A DNA stretch of 9,304 nucleotides, from positions 1 to 9,304 of the forward strand of contig CAMDOJ010000064.1 in assembly GCA_945903555.1 (NCBI GenBank), written 5' to 3'. Source of the DNA: Chthoniobacter flavus. Lineage in GTDB: Bacteria > Verrucomicrobiota > Verrucomicrobiia > Chthoniobacterales > Terrimicrobiaceae. Of the stretch, positions 1-6,917 are shown piece after piece. The notes beneath the pieces are model-generated. The model did not search any database, was not told the DNA's origin, and saw nothing but the letters and a program-made list of their open reading frames with translations. The stretch's first letter is position 1, and each line of letters opens with the position of its first letter. Both the position numbers and the translations under genes were made by a program.

Positions 1-548
1 GGATTGTTGCCCGCCGCACGCATCGCGGTGCCAAGGTTCGTGCGGAAGAAGAAATAAAGGGTGAGACCACAAACGGCAATAAGGGCAAAAACGCCGACCA
101 GCACTGCGGCGTCGCGCAGGCCGACGGACCATCCGATAACATGCAGATCGCCTTGAAGTCCGAAGAGGACTCCGGCTAAACGCTCCGCCTCGCTGGCCAG
201 CGTAGCTTGATTGGCCATGGGCAGATTACTTTTACCCATGACATGAAGATTCACCGAGTAGAGCGCCGTCATCACAAGTATACCGCTCAGGAGTCCGTTG
301 ATCTCAAATTTACTGGAAAGCACACCCGTGACCGTACCCGCGAGCATGCCAGCGAAAAATCCCGCCATCGTCGCGATCCAAGGCGAATGGCCCTGCACAA
401 TCAGTATCGCAGACACCGCTGCGCCAAGCGTAAACGAGCCATCGGCCGTGATGTCGGGAAAACTGAAAACTCGGAAGCTCAAGTAAACACCCAGCGAGAG
501 AAGGGCTAGGATTAATCCGACGGTTGTTGCTCCGATGAGTAGAGTCAT
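1..548 (-). CDS. ABC transporter permease, TrpY-like family (partial, 3' end outside window)
   Basis: This is the inner-membrane permease subunit of an ABC importer of the uncharacterised BPD_transp_2 family (COG4120 type, which includes the TrpXYZ-like systems). I read it from the ATG at 548-546 leftwards; it is open for 182 codons and runs off the window edge. The N-terminus is a hydrophobic helix followed by VYLSFRVFSFPDITADGSFT (residues 21-40), a signature-like stretch of this permease family. Residues 82-101 contain INGLLSGILVMTALYSVN, and GKSNLPM at 105-111 matches the usual GxPNxP position. Further helices lie around 54-76 and 146-168. It begins 37 nt after the substrate-binding protein stop, so the two are probably one operon. 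The ATPase is expected just downstream, outside the window. The transported molecule cannot be told; tryptophan is only the precedent from characterised relatives. Family assignment is firm, ligand is not. Confidence 0.88.
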   Translation of the reverse strand, partial: MTLLIGATTVGLILALLSLGVYLSFRVFSFPDITADGSFTLGAAVSAILIVQGHSPWIATMAGFFAGMLAGTVTGVLSSKFEINGLLSGILVMTALYSVNLHVMGKSNLPMANQATLASEAERLAGVLFGLQGDLHVIGWSVGLRDAAVLVGVFALIAVCGLTLYFFFRTNLGTAMRAAGNN

Positions 549-585
549 GGTTTAAAAAATCGCTCTTGGTTAGAAAAGAATGGCT

Positions 586-1680
586 TCACGGCTTGGTCGG
601 AAGCGGATGTTCATCAGGAATCTTGGTCTCCGAAGCCGACTCCCAAGTCGCGGCCTCAGCACGTAGGGTGGCAGGAATTTGCCATGGATCGCGCAGACCA
701 ATAAGTGCCTTTTCGTTAAAAAGAAAAATCTTGGGCGCAATGTTTTCCACTGGAATGTCTGCTGGGCTCTTTCCATCTAGGACATCGGCAGCGATCGCTC
801 CAGTGGTCTTGCCGATCTCGAAATAATTGGCGCCGAGATCAAAAAGCGAACCCGACTTGACCAATGGCGGGAACGAAGAAAAAACCGGAATGTTCGCCCG
901 ACGGGCAATCGTGATGATTGCATCTGCGGCAAGGGCTACCGTGATGTCACCGCTGATCCATATAGCCTGCACGCCACGGGAGGTGAGCGCCGACGCTGCT
1001 TCGAGGGCGCTGGTGGAGTTGTCCACGGTCGATTCAACAAGCTCGATACCGAGCCTCCCACAGACTTGCCGCGCTATGAGCGTCTGCGCTTGAGAATTGG
1101 ATTCCGAGGGGTTCCAGATAAGCCCCACCGATCGGAGTGCGGGAAACATTTTTTTTGCGGTTTCAAAGGCTTCAGCGACCGGTTGCATGCATCCCGAACC
1201 CGTCATGTAGGGAGGGTGTTTGGAGTGATCCAAGGCATCGATTCCCGTTCCCGACGAGTAGGGATCCGTGACGAGGCCGAAGACATGCCTTGTGCGACTG
1301 CCTTGCCGATTGGCGTTGGCCACATACTGCAATGAGGGAGTGCCGATGGTAATGATAATGTCGTACTCGCCAGTTGTGACTTGCTTTGCGATCGCGCTAG
1401 CTGTCCCAGGATCGGCCTGAGCATTGAATCTTTTGATGTGCACGCTGTCGCCCTCAGCGTAGCCACGCTGGGCTAGGGCCTCAATGGTGCCGCCGGCGCC
1501 ATCATCATGGGCCTTGATGGAGCTATGCTGTACTAGCGCGATGCGGAGCGTGTTTTCCTTTGTGACGCCTGACTTGTTGTTCGCGTTTTTCCGCGAACCC
1601 AGATCTGTGAGAAGAAGGGTGGCTGCTGCAACTAGGATCAAAGTGAATCCCAGAGAAAGGCGGCGTAGAGCATCAAACAT
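586..1680 (-). CDS. ABC transporter substrate-binding protein (ABC_sub_bind / TrpX-like family)
   Basis: Periplasmic ligand-binding component of the importer whose permease follows at 548. The ATG at 1680 gives 364 residues. An in-frame TTG at 1704 would add eight residues, but the ATG start puts a basic then hydrophobic leader directly at the N-terminus (MFDALRRL, core about 9-25), so I prefer it; neither start has a clear Shine-Dalgarno. There is no lipobox cysteine after the hydrophobic core, so it is either cleaved and soluble or anchored by an uncleaved helix. Two Rossmann-like lobes can be followed: LRIALVQHSS (45-54), YDIIITIGTPSLQYV (106-120), HVFGLVTDP (132-140), SVGLIWNPSESNS (184-196), QAIWISGD (238-245), and the family's closing segment GSLFDLGANYFEIGKTTG (277-294). 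About 40 residues after position 325 form a Pro/Ala/Glu-rich C-terminal extension. It lies divergent from the amine oxidase gene, with a 143-nt shared upstream region. Confidence 0.9.
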   Translation of the reverse strand: MFDALRRLSLGFTLILVAAATLLLTDLGSRKNANNKSGVTKENTLRIALVQHSSIKAHDDGAGGTIEALAQRGYAEGDSVHIKRFNAQADPGTASAIAKQVTTGEYDIIITIGTPSLQYVANANRQGSRTRHVFGLVTDPYSSGTGIDALDHSKHPPYMTGSGCMQPVAEAFETAKKMFPALRSVGLIWNPSESNSQAQTLIARQVCGRLGIELVESTVDNSTSALEAASALTSRGVQAIWISGDITVALAADAIITIARRANIPVFSSFPPLVKSGSLFDLGANYFEIGKTTGAIAADVLDGKSPADIPVENIAPKIFLFNEKALIGLRDPWQIPATLRAEAATWESASETKIPDEHPLPTKP

Positions 1681-1803
1681 TCGGCATAGTATGAAGACAC
1701 GCAAGGAAGCGGGAAAAGGAAATCATGGCAAGAATTTGCTTCGTGTCCCGCCGCTTTCCCTTTGCTCGGGCGCGTGGCTTTCGATGTTGTAAAGCTTCGA
1801 CTC

Positions 1804-1809
1804 TATGAT
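1804..1809 (+). promoter_or_regulatory. Candidate -10 box upstream of the amine oxidase gene
   Basis: TATGAT (five of six to TATAAT) ends 14 nt before the ATG at 1824. The only -35-like hexamers, TTGTAA at 1787 and TCGATG at 1781, have wrong spacing or poor match. If real, the transcript would have a leader of under about ten bases, in line with the absence of a Shine-Dalgarno. Tentative. Confidence 0.22.
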
Positions 1810-1823
1810 TTGCTTCGGTCTTT

Positions 1824-3431
1824 ATGCAAAAGGACTCTGTTTTTCCTCAACTGGATTTAGCAATTGTAGGCGCAGGTGTCTCGGGTCTCTACAGCGGTTG
1901 GCGCTGGATGACGAGTCCCGCAGGTCAAGGCACACGCTCGGCTGTTTTTGAGTGCAGCAACCGTATCGGCGGTCGCCTGCTCACAGTCCAACCGCCTGAC
2001 ATGCCAGATGCCCGGATCGAACTCGGCGGAATGCGGTTCACCTCAGAACAGAAAATCATCAAAGCCCTGATCGCGGATATGCAACTCGAGATCGAGTCTT
2101 TTCAAGTTTCAGAACCAGGAAACATCGCTTATCTCCGCGGGCGGCATCTGAAAACGGCCGATCTCGCTCACCCCGAACGCGTGCCCTATGACATCCCTCC
2201 AGAGGATTATGAAGGCTTCCGATGCGGGTTCACCGCACTCGCAGCGAAACGCTTCCTCGGTAAGGTGCTCAATACTCCCGATGTGGACCTCCGAAATGTG
2301 GATTGGGATGCCGTTGCAGAGAAGGGCATCTACGACGACCATGCCGTCACCGACCTCACAATGCGGTATGCCTTCAGCCAATCGATGAACAACGAATCCT
2401 TTCAGTTCGCCGAGGACAGTAGCGGCTACGGGAGCATTTATCGCACATGGAACGCTGCGGACGGCTTTGTTTGGAACCTTGATGACTACGGCTCGGACAT
2501 TAGCTACTGGCGGCTGAAGAGCGGATTTGAAACCGTACCAATCACTCTTCGTGATCGCTACCTTGCAGCCGGCGGGGAGGTACACTGCAACCATAGGCTG
2601 ATCCGGTTCGATATGGTGCGTCTTGCCGACGGAACCGAAGGCGTGAAACTCCATTTCGCGGTGGGACAAGAGGAGCGAGTCGTGCACGCGCGCCGCCTGA
2701 TTCTGGCCATGCCCCGACGCTCCTTGGAGCTTTTAGAGCAGCGCGGTGCTGTGCTTGGATCAACCCATAAGGATGTCCACAAACTCATTCGCTCCGTCGT
2801 TCCAATCCCGCTCTTCAAGCTCGTTCTTTGCTACCGGAACCGCTGGTGGGAGGACTTAGGCATCACACGCGGACAGTCCGTAACTGACCTTCCCCTGCGC
2901 CAGTGCTACTACTGGCCGGTGGCTGGCAACACCAAGGCCGGAGCCATCCTCATTTACAACGATGGCTACGGCATGGACTATTGGGAGGGTTTGCGCGGAC
3001 ACCCCGACAAATTTAAGAACGAACCCCATCTCGATGAGGCTCAGTTAACAGCGGAGGAATGGAAACAGCACCCCGCCCCCGCCCTCATGGTCAAGGAGGC
3101 CCACAGGCAAATCCTCGCCATGCACAACGCCAAGGATACTCCCGACAGGAAGCCGTATTCCGCAGCCTACCGCGATTGGGGTGACGACCCCTACGGTGGA
3201 GGTGCGAACTTCTGGCGCCAGCATGTGAACAGCCGCGAGGTGAGTCGGCGTATCGTCCAGCCCGTGAGCGGACTGCCAGTTTACATCTGTGGCGAGGCCT
3301 ACTCCCACGCTCAGGGCTGGGTGGAAGGCGCTCTGATGACAGCCGAGGACCTCCTGCAAAACCACCTTGGGCTCCAACCTCCCGCCTTCTTACCGACCTC
3401 CAAACCCGAGCACCACCTCCATGGATACTAA
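1824..3431 (+). CDS. FAD-dependent amine oxidase (flavin monoamine / L-amino-acid oxidase family)
   Basis: A 535-residue flavoenzyme predicted to oxidise an amine or amino acid to the imine, passing electrons to oxygen and releasing hydrogen peroxide. The FAD-binding Rossmann motif is at the N-terminus: LAIVGAGVSGLYSG (12-25; GxGxxG at 16-21), with the ribose-binding Glu43 in FECSNRIGGRL. ELGGMRFT (66-73) matches the next conserved flavin contact. The C-terminal FAD/substrate segment is ICGEAYSHAQGWVEGAL (488-504). The middle, from about 85 to 480, is rich in Trp and Tyr and holds the variable substrate domain. There is no signal peptide, so it is probably cytoplasmic. The Q-G-W-V-E-G-A form of the last motif is common in bacterial L-amino-acid oxidases, but substrate cannot be assigned; polyamine, tryptophan or other monoamine oxidase are alternatives. 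The ATG at 1824 has no visible Shine-Dalgarno. The 3' end overlaps the transporter gene by 11 nt, suggesting coupled translation and a shared pathway. Confidence 0.88.
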   Translation: MQKDSVFPQLDLAIVGAGVSGLYSGWRWMTSPAGQGTRSAVFECSNRIGGRLLTVQPPDMPDARIELGGMRFTSEQKIIKALIADMQLEIESFQVSEPGNIAYLRGRHLKTADLAHPERVPYDIPPEDYEGFRCGFTALAAKRFLGKVLNTPDVDLRNVDWDAVAEKGIYDDHAVTDLTMRYAFSQSMNNESFQFAEDSSGYGSIYRTWNAADGFVWNLDDYGSDISYWRLKSGFETVPITLRDRYLAAGGEVHCNHRLIRFDMVRLADGTEGVKLHFAVGQEERVVHARRLILAMPRRSLELLEQRGAVLGSTHKDVHKLIRSVVPIPLFKLVLCYRNRWWEDLGITRGQSVTDLPLRQCYYWPVAGNTKAGAILIYNDGYGMDYWEGLRGHPDKFKNEPHLDEAQLTAEEWKQHPAPALMVKEAHRQILAMHNAKDTPDRKPYSAAYRDWGDDPYGGGANFWRQHVNSREVSRRIVQPVSGLPVYICGEAYSHAQGWVEGALMTAEDLLQNHLGLQPPAFLPTSKPEHHLHGY

Positions 3432-4341
3432 TAAAAAAACGCCACGCACACCGCTTGTGTCTGTGGAGTTCGCTGGAGTGCTCGCGCTCGGATTGACCAT
3501 CCTTGTCTGGGCGGGATTCTTCCTTTCCCTGCGTGCCGGTGCGAAAGCGGCGCTGCCTGTGGGTGAGCTAGCCGCATTCCGTTTCCTTCCTGCCGCGCTA
3601 TGCTTCCTGCCTGTGTTGTGGAGGCGCTGGCATAGGATCATCGCAGTGCCATGGCCGCTGCTTCTGGCAATCGTATGCGGCGCGGGCTTTCCCTACTTTT
3701 TGGTGGCCGGCACAGGAATGCGTTTCGCGTCCGTGGCGGATGGAAGCACTCTTGTGCCAGGGGCATTACCATTGTTCGTCTCACTGCTTGCCTTCCTCCT
3801 TCTCGGTCAGAAAATCACATCCACGCGCCGAAATGGATTACTGCTCATTTTGATCGGGGTTTTGCTGATGCTTGTGTTCTCTCTCAACCACGCTGCTGCT
3901 GGATTGTGGCGGGGTTATGGGCTTTTCCTGTTGGGAAGCCTTCTATGGGCCGCATTTACCCTTGCCTTGCGCCGCAGTGGACTGGAAGCCCTCGAAGGGG
4001 CTGCCGTAGTCACCTTCGGATCAATTCCCCTCCTCGTCATCGACCTGCTTCTCAGCAGCGAACCTTTGCAACTGCATCACCTGCCTTTCAATGTTCTCGC
4101 CACCCAGATTCTCCTTGAAGGTATCGGCGTCGGCCTCGTCTCAACAATCAGCTATGCCTATGCTGTGGCTAAACTCGGCGCGGATCGCGCCGCTATAGCC
4201 GGAGCACTCACCCCCGTTGTTGCGACGCTCCTCGCCATTCCGCTCTTAGGCGAAGTACCGCCCGCAAGCGCGATACTTGGAATGGCATTGATTATCGCCG
4301 GCATCGTATTAGCCAACCACCGCCAATACACCCGCCACTAA
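3421..4341 (+). CDS. DMT superfamily transporter (EamA, ten helices)
   Basis: A 306-residue integral membrane protein made of two EamA repeats (about 17-152 and 164-298), ten predicted helices in all, the normal size for the drug/metabolite transporter family. Visible marks are the hydrophobic N-terminus with LGLTILVWAGFFLSL (23-37), the loop FRFLPAALCFLP (53-64), GTLVPG-like GSTLVPGALPLFVSLLAF (108-125), and in the second repeat GALTPVVATLLAIPLLGE (261-278), the most conserved part of the family. The ATG at 3421 lies inside the last codons of the amine oxidase gene, whose stop is at 3429-3431. A TTG at 3367 could extend it by 18 residues, but these would be polar and Pro/Ser-rich and fall wholly within the oxidase reading frame, so the ATG is better. 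Coupling to the oxidase suggests it exports or imports that enzyme's substrate or product; relatives export amino acids and metabolites. The substrate is unknown. Confidence 0.88.
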   Translation: MDTNKKTPRTPLVSVEFAGVLALGLTILVWAGFFLSLRAGAKAALPVGELAAFRFLPAALCFLPVLWRRWHRIIAVPWPLLLAIVCGAGFPYFLVAGTGMRFASVADGSTLVPGALPLFVSLLAFLLLGQKITSTRRNGLLLILIGVLLMLVFSLNHAAAGLWRGYGLFLLGSLLWAAFTLALRRSGLEALEGAAVVTFGSIPLLVIDLLLSSEPLQLHHLPFNVLATQILLEGIGVGLVSTISYAYAVAKLGADRAAIAGALTPVVATLLAIPLLGEVPPASAILGMALIIAGIVLANHRQYTRH

Positions 4342-4356
4342 AAACCGTTACCTTCG

Positions 4357-4371
4357 GCGGTCGCAGACCGC
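4357..4371. repeat. Short GC-rich palindrome just after the EamA stop
   Basis: GCGGTC and GACCGC form a perfect 6-bp stem around a GCA loop, beginning 15 nt after the transporter stop codon and followed by CTACAGCATG. There is no T-tract, so it is not a standard intrinsic terminator. Short GC palindromes in the 3' spacers of convergent genes are often members of dispersed REP-like families or act as 3' mRNA stabilisers. Only one copy is visible in this window, so calling it a repeat is inference. A weak transcription stop for the oxidase/transporter pair is the alternative. Confidence 0.3.
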
Positions 4372-4377
4372 TACAGC

Positions 4378-4500
4378 ATGAGTCCCAAAGCCCTTCACCA
4401 ATGGACTCGAAAACTCCTCGGGTGGCATCCCGCCTCAACTCCCATAGAAAGATTTACGATCGCCGGGGCCAGTACCCCATTCACAAGATTTTGTGACTAG
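4378..4500 (+). CDS. Doubtful small ORF, 40 codons
   Basis: An ATG at 4378 opens 40 codons ending at TAG 4498-4500, starting MSPKALHQWTRKLLGWH. It lies in the convergent gap between the EamA transporter and the end of the pqi operon, just after the GC palindrome. I recognise no family. Its composition (Trp, Arg, Pro, Phe) is not obviously random, so it may be a short protein, the remnant of a longer gene, or chance. There is no Shine-Dalgarno, and the stem-loop at 4481-4496 lies within its last codons. Confidence that it is a gene is low. Confidence 0.12.
   Translation: MSPKALHQWTRKLLGWHPASTPIERFTIAGASTPFTRFCD
4481..4496. other. AT-rich stem-loop in the convergent gap
   Basis: TCACAA and TTGTGA form a perfect 6-bp stem with a GATT loop. 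A weaker GGGG/CCCC pairing lies just before it, at 4465-4478. Neither has a following T-tract on either strand, so a terminator role is possible but unproven. It sits about midway between the two convergent genes. Confidence 0.25.
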
Positions 4501-4555
4501 AAGCCGAAGATCAAGCCAACACAAATCACTCCACGTCATGCGTTTTAATTTTTCT

Positions 4556-4588
4556 GTGAAATTTCGGTCGTATTCGCCGGATTTTCAC
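4556..4588 (-). terminator. Candidate 3' stem-loop of the pqi operon (no T-tract)
   Basis: GTGAAA at 4556-4561 pairs with TTTCAC at 4583-4588. After one mismatch the stem continues with CGG at 4565-4567 against CCG at 4577-4579, flanked by wobble pairs, leaving a loop of about 7 nt. It starts 22 nt past the stop of the MCE gene at 4611, which is where a transcript end would be expected. On the minus strand it is followed by an A-rich rather than U-rich tract, so it is not a canonical intrinsic terminator. It may instead protect the 3' end or be a protein-binding site. It could also serve rightward transcripts. Confidence 0.3.
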
Positions 4589-4610
4589 GATGAACGCCAT
4601 TTCTATCCCA

Positions 4611-6917
4611 CTACTCGTTAGTCGGTATCGAGGGATTCCACTTGGCCCAATCGGTCTGGGGTTCGGAATAGAGCGGGAAGGTATCGCCGTCACGCGCAGC
4701 AGGGCCCATAGAGTCATTGTCAGGCGTTGCAAAGCAAATCTGCCCGTCCGGCACGATCACGGATCCCGTCTGGATGCGGAACTTAAGGAAACCCAGAGTG
4801 GCCTTGAGTCCGCTGGCATCCCAGAATTTGGTATTCTCATGAATGAGGTGAGAATACTTGCGGTTAATGACTGCGGTCAGCACAACGTCACGACCATCCT
4901 GAGAAAGCGATTTTTCGGTAATCCGTCCTACGCTGATTCCTCGATAGTAAATCGCTGCCCCTGGATTGATCGGACTCCCCTCAGCCTTGAGCTTGACAGT
5001 CAGTCCAGTAGGGGTGATCTCCTCCGAGTCAAATGTGGTCTTGCCAACAAAGGAGGCGGCCATTTTTTTGGAGCTTCCAGGCGTGCATTCGATGTAAACG
5101 CCGCTCACAAGCGTTTCCAAGCCAGTGATGCCTTGAAGCGAGATATTTGGGCGAACGACGGAATAAACCGCGTCTTGGGTTCTAAGATATTCGTAACCCG
5201 AGTTGAGGCGGGCCACCACCCAGATATGCTGGTCCTTGGTTTCAACTTCTTCGACGATTCCGACCGGCACCCCTAGGTAACGAATCTCGCTGCGCCCTCC
5301 GACCAAGCCGCGTCCATTGTCGAAGCGGATCCGGATCGGAGTGGATTCGGCCTGCGCCGTTTTTTTATCATCAAAAAGCTGGAACTCGGAAATGGGGGCC
5401 TCGCTTTTACTCGTGGCGCCAAAGCTGTCGAACTCAACCCCACCTTGAACGAGGGCCTTGACGCTTTCCAACTCGACCTGCAGAATACCAGATCCGACTT
5501 TGATTGATGTAGCAGGCATGCGCCAGAAGCGGGTGTTCGCCGAAATGACATTTCGGAACTCAGGCTTGATAACGACATGCAGAATCGGCCCCCCTTTGGC
5601 ATCAAGGGATTTTTTGAGCACTGTTCCCACCGTAAGCCCGCGATGAAGCACGGGGGCACCCTTGTCGATGGTTGGTAATTTCTTCGTGTAGAGAGTGAGC
5701 AACATGCCATTGCGCTCATCCTGAATGGCCTGCCACTCCCGATCCGAAACAGTGCGCCCAAGCAACTCTGTCGCAGGCTGGCCGCCGACACCTGGCTGCA
5801 TGTCGATGTAAACTCCCGTAATCAGGGTGTCCAAACCTGTTACCCCATCCAAGGAAATCCGAGGGCAAATGAGGGAGAGCCTCGCGGAGGAATCCACCAA
5901 TGCGTCGTATTCCGGGTAGAGCCGCATCGTGGTTTTAACGCATTGGGATGCCGGAACGACTTCCACCGTATCGATTAAGCCGATAGGCTGCCCGAGATAG
6001 CAGACCTTGGTCACTCCCGCAATCAGCCCACGTCCTTCCTGAAACAGAACAGTAAAGCTTTTGCCGCAAGTACGAGCATCAAATTCATTTGCGCTGAACT
6101 CAAAGACGCTATTGCTGGCGGCCTCGGCCCCCGGTTCACCATAATGATCAAAGGAAATGCCGCCTTGAATGAGCGCATCAATGCCAGCGATGTCGAGCTT
6201 GAGACCTTGCTGACCAAACTGCAGCGCGGTGGCCTCGATCGGCCAGAATCGCGAGTTGGTGCGCACCGCAGATCGAAATTCTTTTTCAATATACAAATCC
6301 AAAGTGGGACGCCCCTTCTCACCCAATACCTTCTCCCTGACTACTCCCACCTTGATGCCACGATTGTAAACAGGGGCTCCACGATTAATGAGGGGGATCG
6401 CTTGGCTCTGAAGCCGAATCATAAAGGCTCCCTTCTCCAAAGGCAAAAGGGGCGGCTTGGCGAGGCCCGTGAATTGGCTTTGCGGAGGCCCACCCTGCGT
6501 CCTAGCCTGTATCGAGTTACCCTGGATGATGGACTCGAGGCCATTCAATTCCGTGATGGAAATAACGGGGCGCTCGATCCAAAAGTCCGTATTTTTCGAA
6601 GCCAAATCGGCAGCAAAGCCTTCGAGTTGCACTTTGACCACGACGTGGTTGAGATCTTTATCCAGCTCGACGGCCTCAACGACACCCGACTTGACCCCAC
6701 GATAAAGCAACTGGGTTTTCCCGGCTTGAATACCGGGAGCATCCTCAAAAGTGATTTCGATTTTCGGCCCGAGGGATTCCCACTCCTTCCAGAAAAGCCA
6801 ACCCGCGACCATGGCGGCTAAGATGGGAAATATCCACACCCACGCGATATTGCCGGTGTGGGTAGCGACGATCTCACCGCGGTCTTCTTTTTCTTTTTTC
6901 GGTTCTTCTGTATTCAT
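4611..6917 (-). CDS. pqiB: PqiB/LetB-like MCE protein with six MCE domains
   Basis: A 768-residue inner-membrane-anchored periplasmic protein of the MCE family, whose members stack into hexameric tubes that carry lipids between the membranes. After a charged cytoplasmic start, one helix spans about 24-43 (IAWVWIFPILAAMVAGW). Then I can place six MCE repeats at about 50-143, 164-255, 287-372, 404-495, 526-610 and 637-728. Odd repeats carry Y-R/L-G-x-x-x-G and a GL(E/D)(S/T)-[IL][IV]-x-G close. Even repeats carry (R/K)GAPVx(N/H)RGxxVG in 2 and 4 and GAAIYYRGISVG in 6, then a K-x-L turn and a FW element. E. coli PqiB has three MCE domains and LetB (YebT) seven. A 40-residue Gly/Pro/Asp-rich tail ends the protein. 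Its ATG overlaps the stop of the second PqiA gene in an ATGA. No PqiC-like lipoprotein gene follows. The symbol follows operon context; LetB-like is equally fair. Confidence 0.93.
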   Translation of the reverse strand: MNTEEPKKEKEDRGEIVATHTGNIAWVWIFPILAAMVAGWLFWKEWESLGPKIEITFEDAPGIQAGKTQLLYRGVKSGVVEAVELDKDLNHVVVKVQLEGFAADLASKNTDFWIERPVISITELNGLESIIQGNSIQARTQGGPPQSQFTGLAKPPLLPLEKGAFMIRLQSQAIPLINRGAPVYNRGIKVGVVREKVLGEKGRPTLDLYIEKEFRSAVRTNSRFWPIEATALQFGQQGLKLDIAGIDALIQGGISFDHYGEPGAEAASNSVFEFSANEFDARTCGKSFTVLFQEGRGLIAGVTKVCYLGQPIGLIDTVEVVPASQCVKTTMRLYPEYDALVDSSARLSLICPRISLDGVTGLDTLITGVYIDMQPGVGGQPATELLGRTVSDREWQAIQDERNGMLLTLYTKKLPTIDKGAPVLHRGLTVGTVLKKSLDAKGGPILHVVIKPEFRNVISANTRFWRMPATSIKVGSGILQVELESVKALVQGGVEFDSFGATSKSEAPISEFQLFDDKKTAQAESTPIRIRFDNGRGLVGGRSEIRYLGVPVGIVEEVETKDQHIWVVARLNSGYEYLRTQDAVYSVVRPNISLQGITGLETLVSGVYIECTPGSSKKMAASFVGKTTFDSEEITPTGLTVKLKAEGSPINPGAAIYYRGISVGRITEKSLSQDGRDVVLTAVINRKYSHLIHENTKFWDASGLKATLGFLKFRIQTGSVIVPDGQICFATPDNDSMGPAARDGDTFPLYSEPQTDWAKWNPSIPTNE

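Noticed and set aside
207..509. 100-codon plus-strand ORF, rich in Arg and His
   Set aside because: It is antisense to the permease frame, which matches its family closely. The Arg/His/Lys-rich composition is typical of an out-of-frame read.
1681..1704. TTG start at 1704 for the substrate-binding protein
   Set aside because: It would add eight residues before the normal basic/hydrophobic leader and has no Shine-Dalgarno; the ATG at 1680 gives a standard signal sequence.
1697..1778. Imperfect inverted similarity between GCAAGGAAGCGGGA and the reverse complement of a stretch near 1750-1775
   Set aside because: Several gaps are needed to align the arms; it may be no more than purine-rich sequence on opposite strands.
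2109..2687. 192-codon minus-strand ORF inside the amine oxidase gene
   Set aside because: The plus frame has FAD motifs at both ends with a continuous reading frame between them; the antisense product resembles nothing.
3367..3420. TTG start at 3367 for the EamA transporter
   Set aside because: The added 18 residues are Pro/Ser-rich and lie inside the oxidase coding frame; the ATG at 3421 fits the family's usual start.
4590..5276. 228-codon plus-strand ORF antisense to the MCE gene
   Set aside because: It lies wholly opposite a clearly coding frame with six recognisable MCE repeats; its protein has no recognisable motif. A shadow ORF.
6144..6821. 225-codon plus-strand ORF antisense to the MCE gene's first two domains
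   Set aside because: Same reason: opposite a well-supported gene, no motif of its own.
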